In this document: positions 63,239 to 64,000 of the stretch, piece after piece
Numbering within the stretch: the stretch's first letter is position 1
Layout of the letters: the number at the start of each line of letters is the position of its first letter
Assembly: GCF_001027285.1 (NCBI RefSeq)
Contig: NZ_CP011509.1
Span: 7,836,501-7,900,500, forward strand
Direction: 5' to 3'
Origin: Archangium gephyra
Lineage (GTDB): Bacteria; Myxococcota; Myxococcia; Myxococcales; Myxococcaceae
DNA: 64,000 nt
The notes under the pieces: generated by a model
The model's database searches: none
Told to the model about the DNA's origin: nothing
The model's input: only the letters and a program-made list of their open reading frames with translations
Made by a program: the position numbers and the translations under genes

Positions 63239-64000
63239 CTCGCCACCACCTCCCTGGCCACCGGGGCCCAGCGGAACTTCGCCGCGCACATCGCGCGGCC
63301 CAATGCCGTATCGTTGAAGACGTAGAGCCACGTGTGGCGGCGCACCTTGTCCGTCCAGTCGCGCTTCCACACCATGTCCGGCCCCAGGAAGTCGAACTCG
63401 CGCAGGCCTCGGGACATGCAGTCGCGCAGCACGTCCTCCATGAGGAGCTGGCCCGGGCTGCAATCCCCCAGCGACTCGTCGTAGCCAGGCTTGAGCAGGA
63501 AGTAGCGCCCGCCGTACTCCAGCGCGTACTGGAAGGCCACCGCGCGCCCGTCCAGCCGCATGTAGTAGAGCGCCAGCCGGCCCGCGTACCCCGCCGTGCG
63601 CGCCAGCTCCGAGTAGAAGCCCCGCGTCCGCGTGTCCTGCGCCATCGCCGTCCCGCGCCGGCCCTTCCAGCCGCTCGCCTCCAGCGCGAAGCCCTCCTCC
63701 AGCTTCGACTCCAGCTCCAGCCCGCCCTCCACCCGCTCCACCGTGACGCGGCCCTTCTCCTCCAGCTTGCGGCGCCGGCGGCGGCAGTTGGCCTTGAACT
63801 TGGACTGCAGCGTCTGCTGGTACGCCTCCCACGAGTCCGGCAGCGGGATGTAGGGCGACTGCAAGGACTCCCACGTCCCCACCGACAGCCCCGCCGCCTT
63901 CGCCGCCTCGTACAGCGACCAGCCAGCCCCACCCTCGGGCACGTCCGTGAGCAGCAGCACGTCCCAGCTCTTGTCCGTGCGCAGGTGCGAGAAGAACGCC
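63226..64000 (-). CDS. FemAB/GNAT-type transferase (runs off window end)
   Basis: At least 257 residues are visible. The reading frame is still open at the window edge, so the true start is outside. Family features are LQSKFKANCRRRRRKLEEKG, LALYYMRLDGRAVAFQYALEYGGRYFLLKPGYDESLGDCSPGQLLMED and LREFDFLGPDMVWKRDWTDKVRRHTWLYV. It is similar in plan to the protein at 60741-61952. The stop codon lies within the start of the aminotransferase gene, so translation is coupled. Confidence 0.85.
   Translation of the reverse strand, partial: AFFSHLRTDKSWDVLLLTDVPEGGAGWSLYEAAKAAGLSVGTWESLQSPYIPLPDSWEAYQQTLQSKFKANCRRRRRKLEEKGRVTVERVEGGLELESKLEEGFALEASGWKGRRGTAMAQDTRTRGFYSELARTAGYAGRLALYYMRLDGRAVAFQYALEYGGRYFLLKPGYDESLGDCSPGQLLMEDVLRDCMSRGLREFDFLGPDMVWKRDWTDKVRRHTWLYVFNDTALGRAMCAAKFRWAPVAREVVARWKR

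Overview
The window is high-GC DNA (roughly 68-70 % by eye) from a myxobacterium, most likely the Cystobacter/Archangium/Myxococcus group. The indicators are a MYXO-CTERM-type sorting tail, Sit-like lipoprotein toxins with myxobacteria-typical immunity partners, abundant two-component and Ser/Thr-kinase signalling, PilZ and HD-GYP proteins, and the gram-negative set ccmH/ccmI, ompA-like and htrA. It looks chromosomal. No phage or transposase genes were seen.

1-9.5 kb, biosynthesis: the start of a histidine operon (hisG-hisD, minus strand) lies behind a leader peptide with seven His codons and an attenuator terminator. Next come thiO, an HD-GYP response regulator, moaA, a small DUF4870-like membrane protein, and thiC under a TPP riboswitch. 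A CBS-domain protein and a three-domain universal stress protein with an internal frameshift follow.

9.6-16 kb, signalling: an OsmC-like protein and an NtrC-type activator face a three-gene phosphorelay operon (globin-coupled histidine kinase, double receiver, receiver-histidine kinase). Then an OmpA-like protein and a MarR regulator.

16-24.6 kb, catabolism: hppD-hmgA-fahA-Rieske is a tyrosine/homogentisate degradation operon behind a repeat-rich operator. It is followed by a royal-jelly/yellow-like lipoprotein, a Baeyer-Villiger-type monooxygenase divergent from a TetR regulator, a DoxX protein and a MYXO-CTERM-like CxxCH protein. From 24.7 to 32.3 kb there are three LysR regulators, an isochorismatase-fold hydrolase, a cupin, a zone of decaying genes (29.2-31.05 kb) and an FAD monooxygenase.

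32.4-35.1 kb: a Sit-like toxin lipoprotein with a C-terminal AHH nuclease domain and a probable Imm11-SUFU fusion immunity protein. Then tRNA-Thr(CGU), glutamate dehydrogenase, PilZ, a periplasmic protein, and a proteostasis group on the minus strand (htrA, grpE, a free-standing sigma region-1.1-like protein, ftsH). A lipoprotein, a NUDIX hydrolase, a Ser/Thr kinase-like protein lacking the catalytic-loop Asn, an XRE regulator and ccmH-ccmI follow.

48.2-56.2 kb: a tRNA 3'-end remnant borders a second toxin/immunity pair (DUF6310-like lipoprotein and DUF5953-like protein). Beside it is a 2014-residue lipoprotein built on six repeats of about 663 bp. 56.3-64 kb: an orphan beta-propeller sensor kinase, a membrane protein, and the end of a probable surface-polysaccharide cluster (FemAB-like, DegT-type aminotransferase, FemAB-like).

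All family names rest on reading motifs and remembered family patterns. No database search was run.
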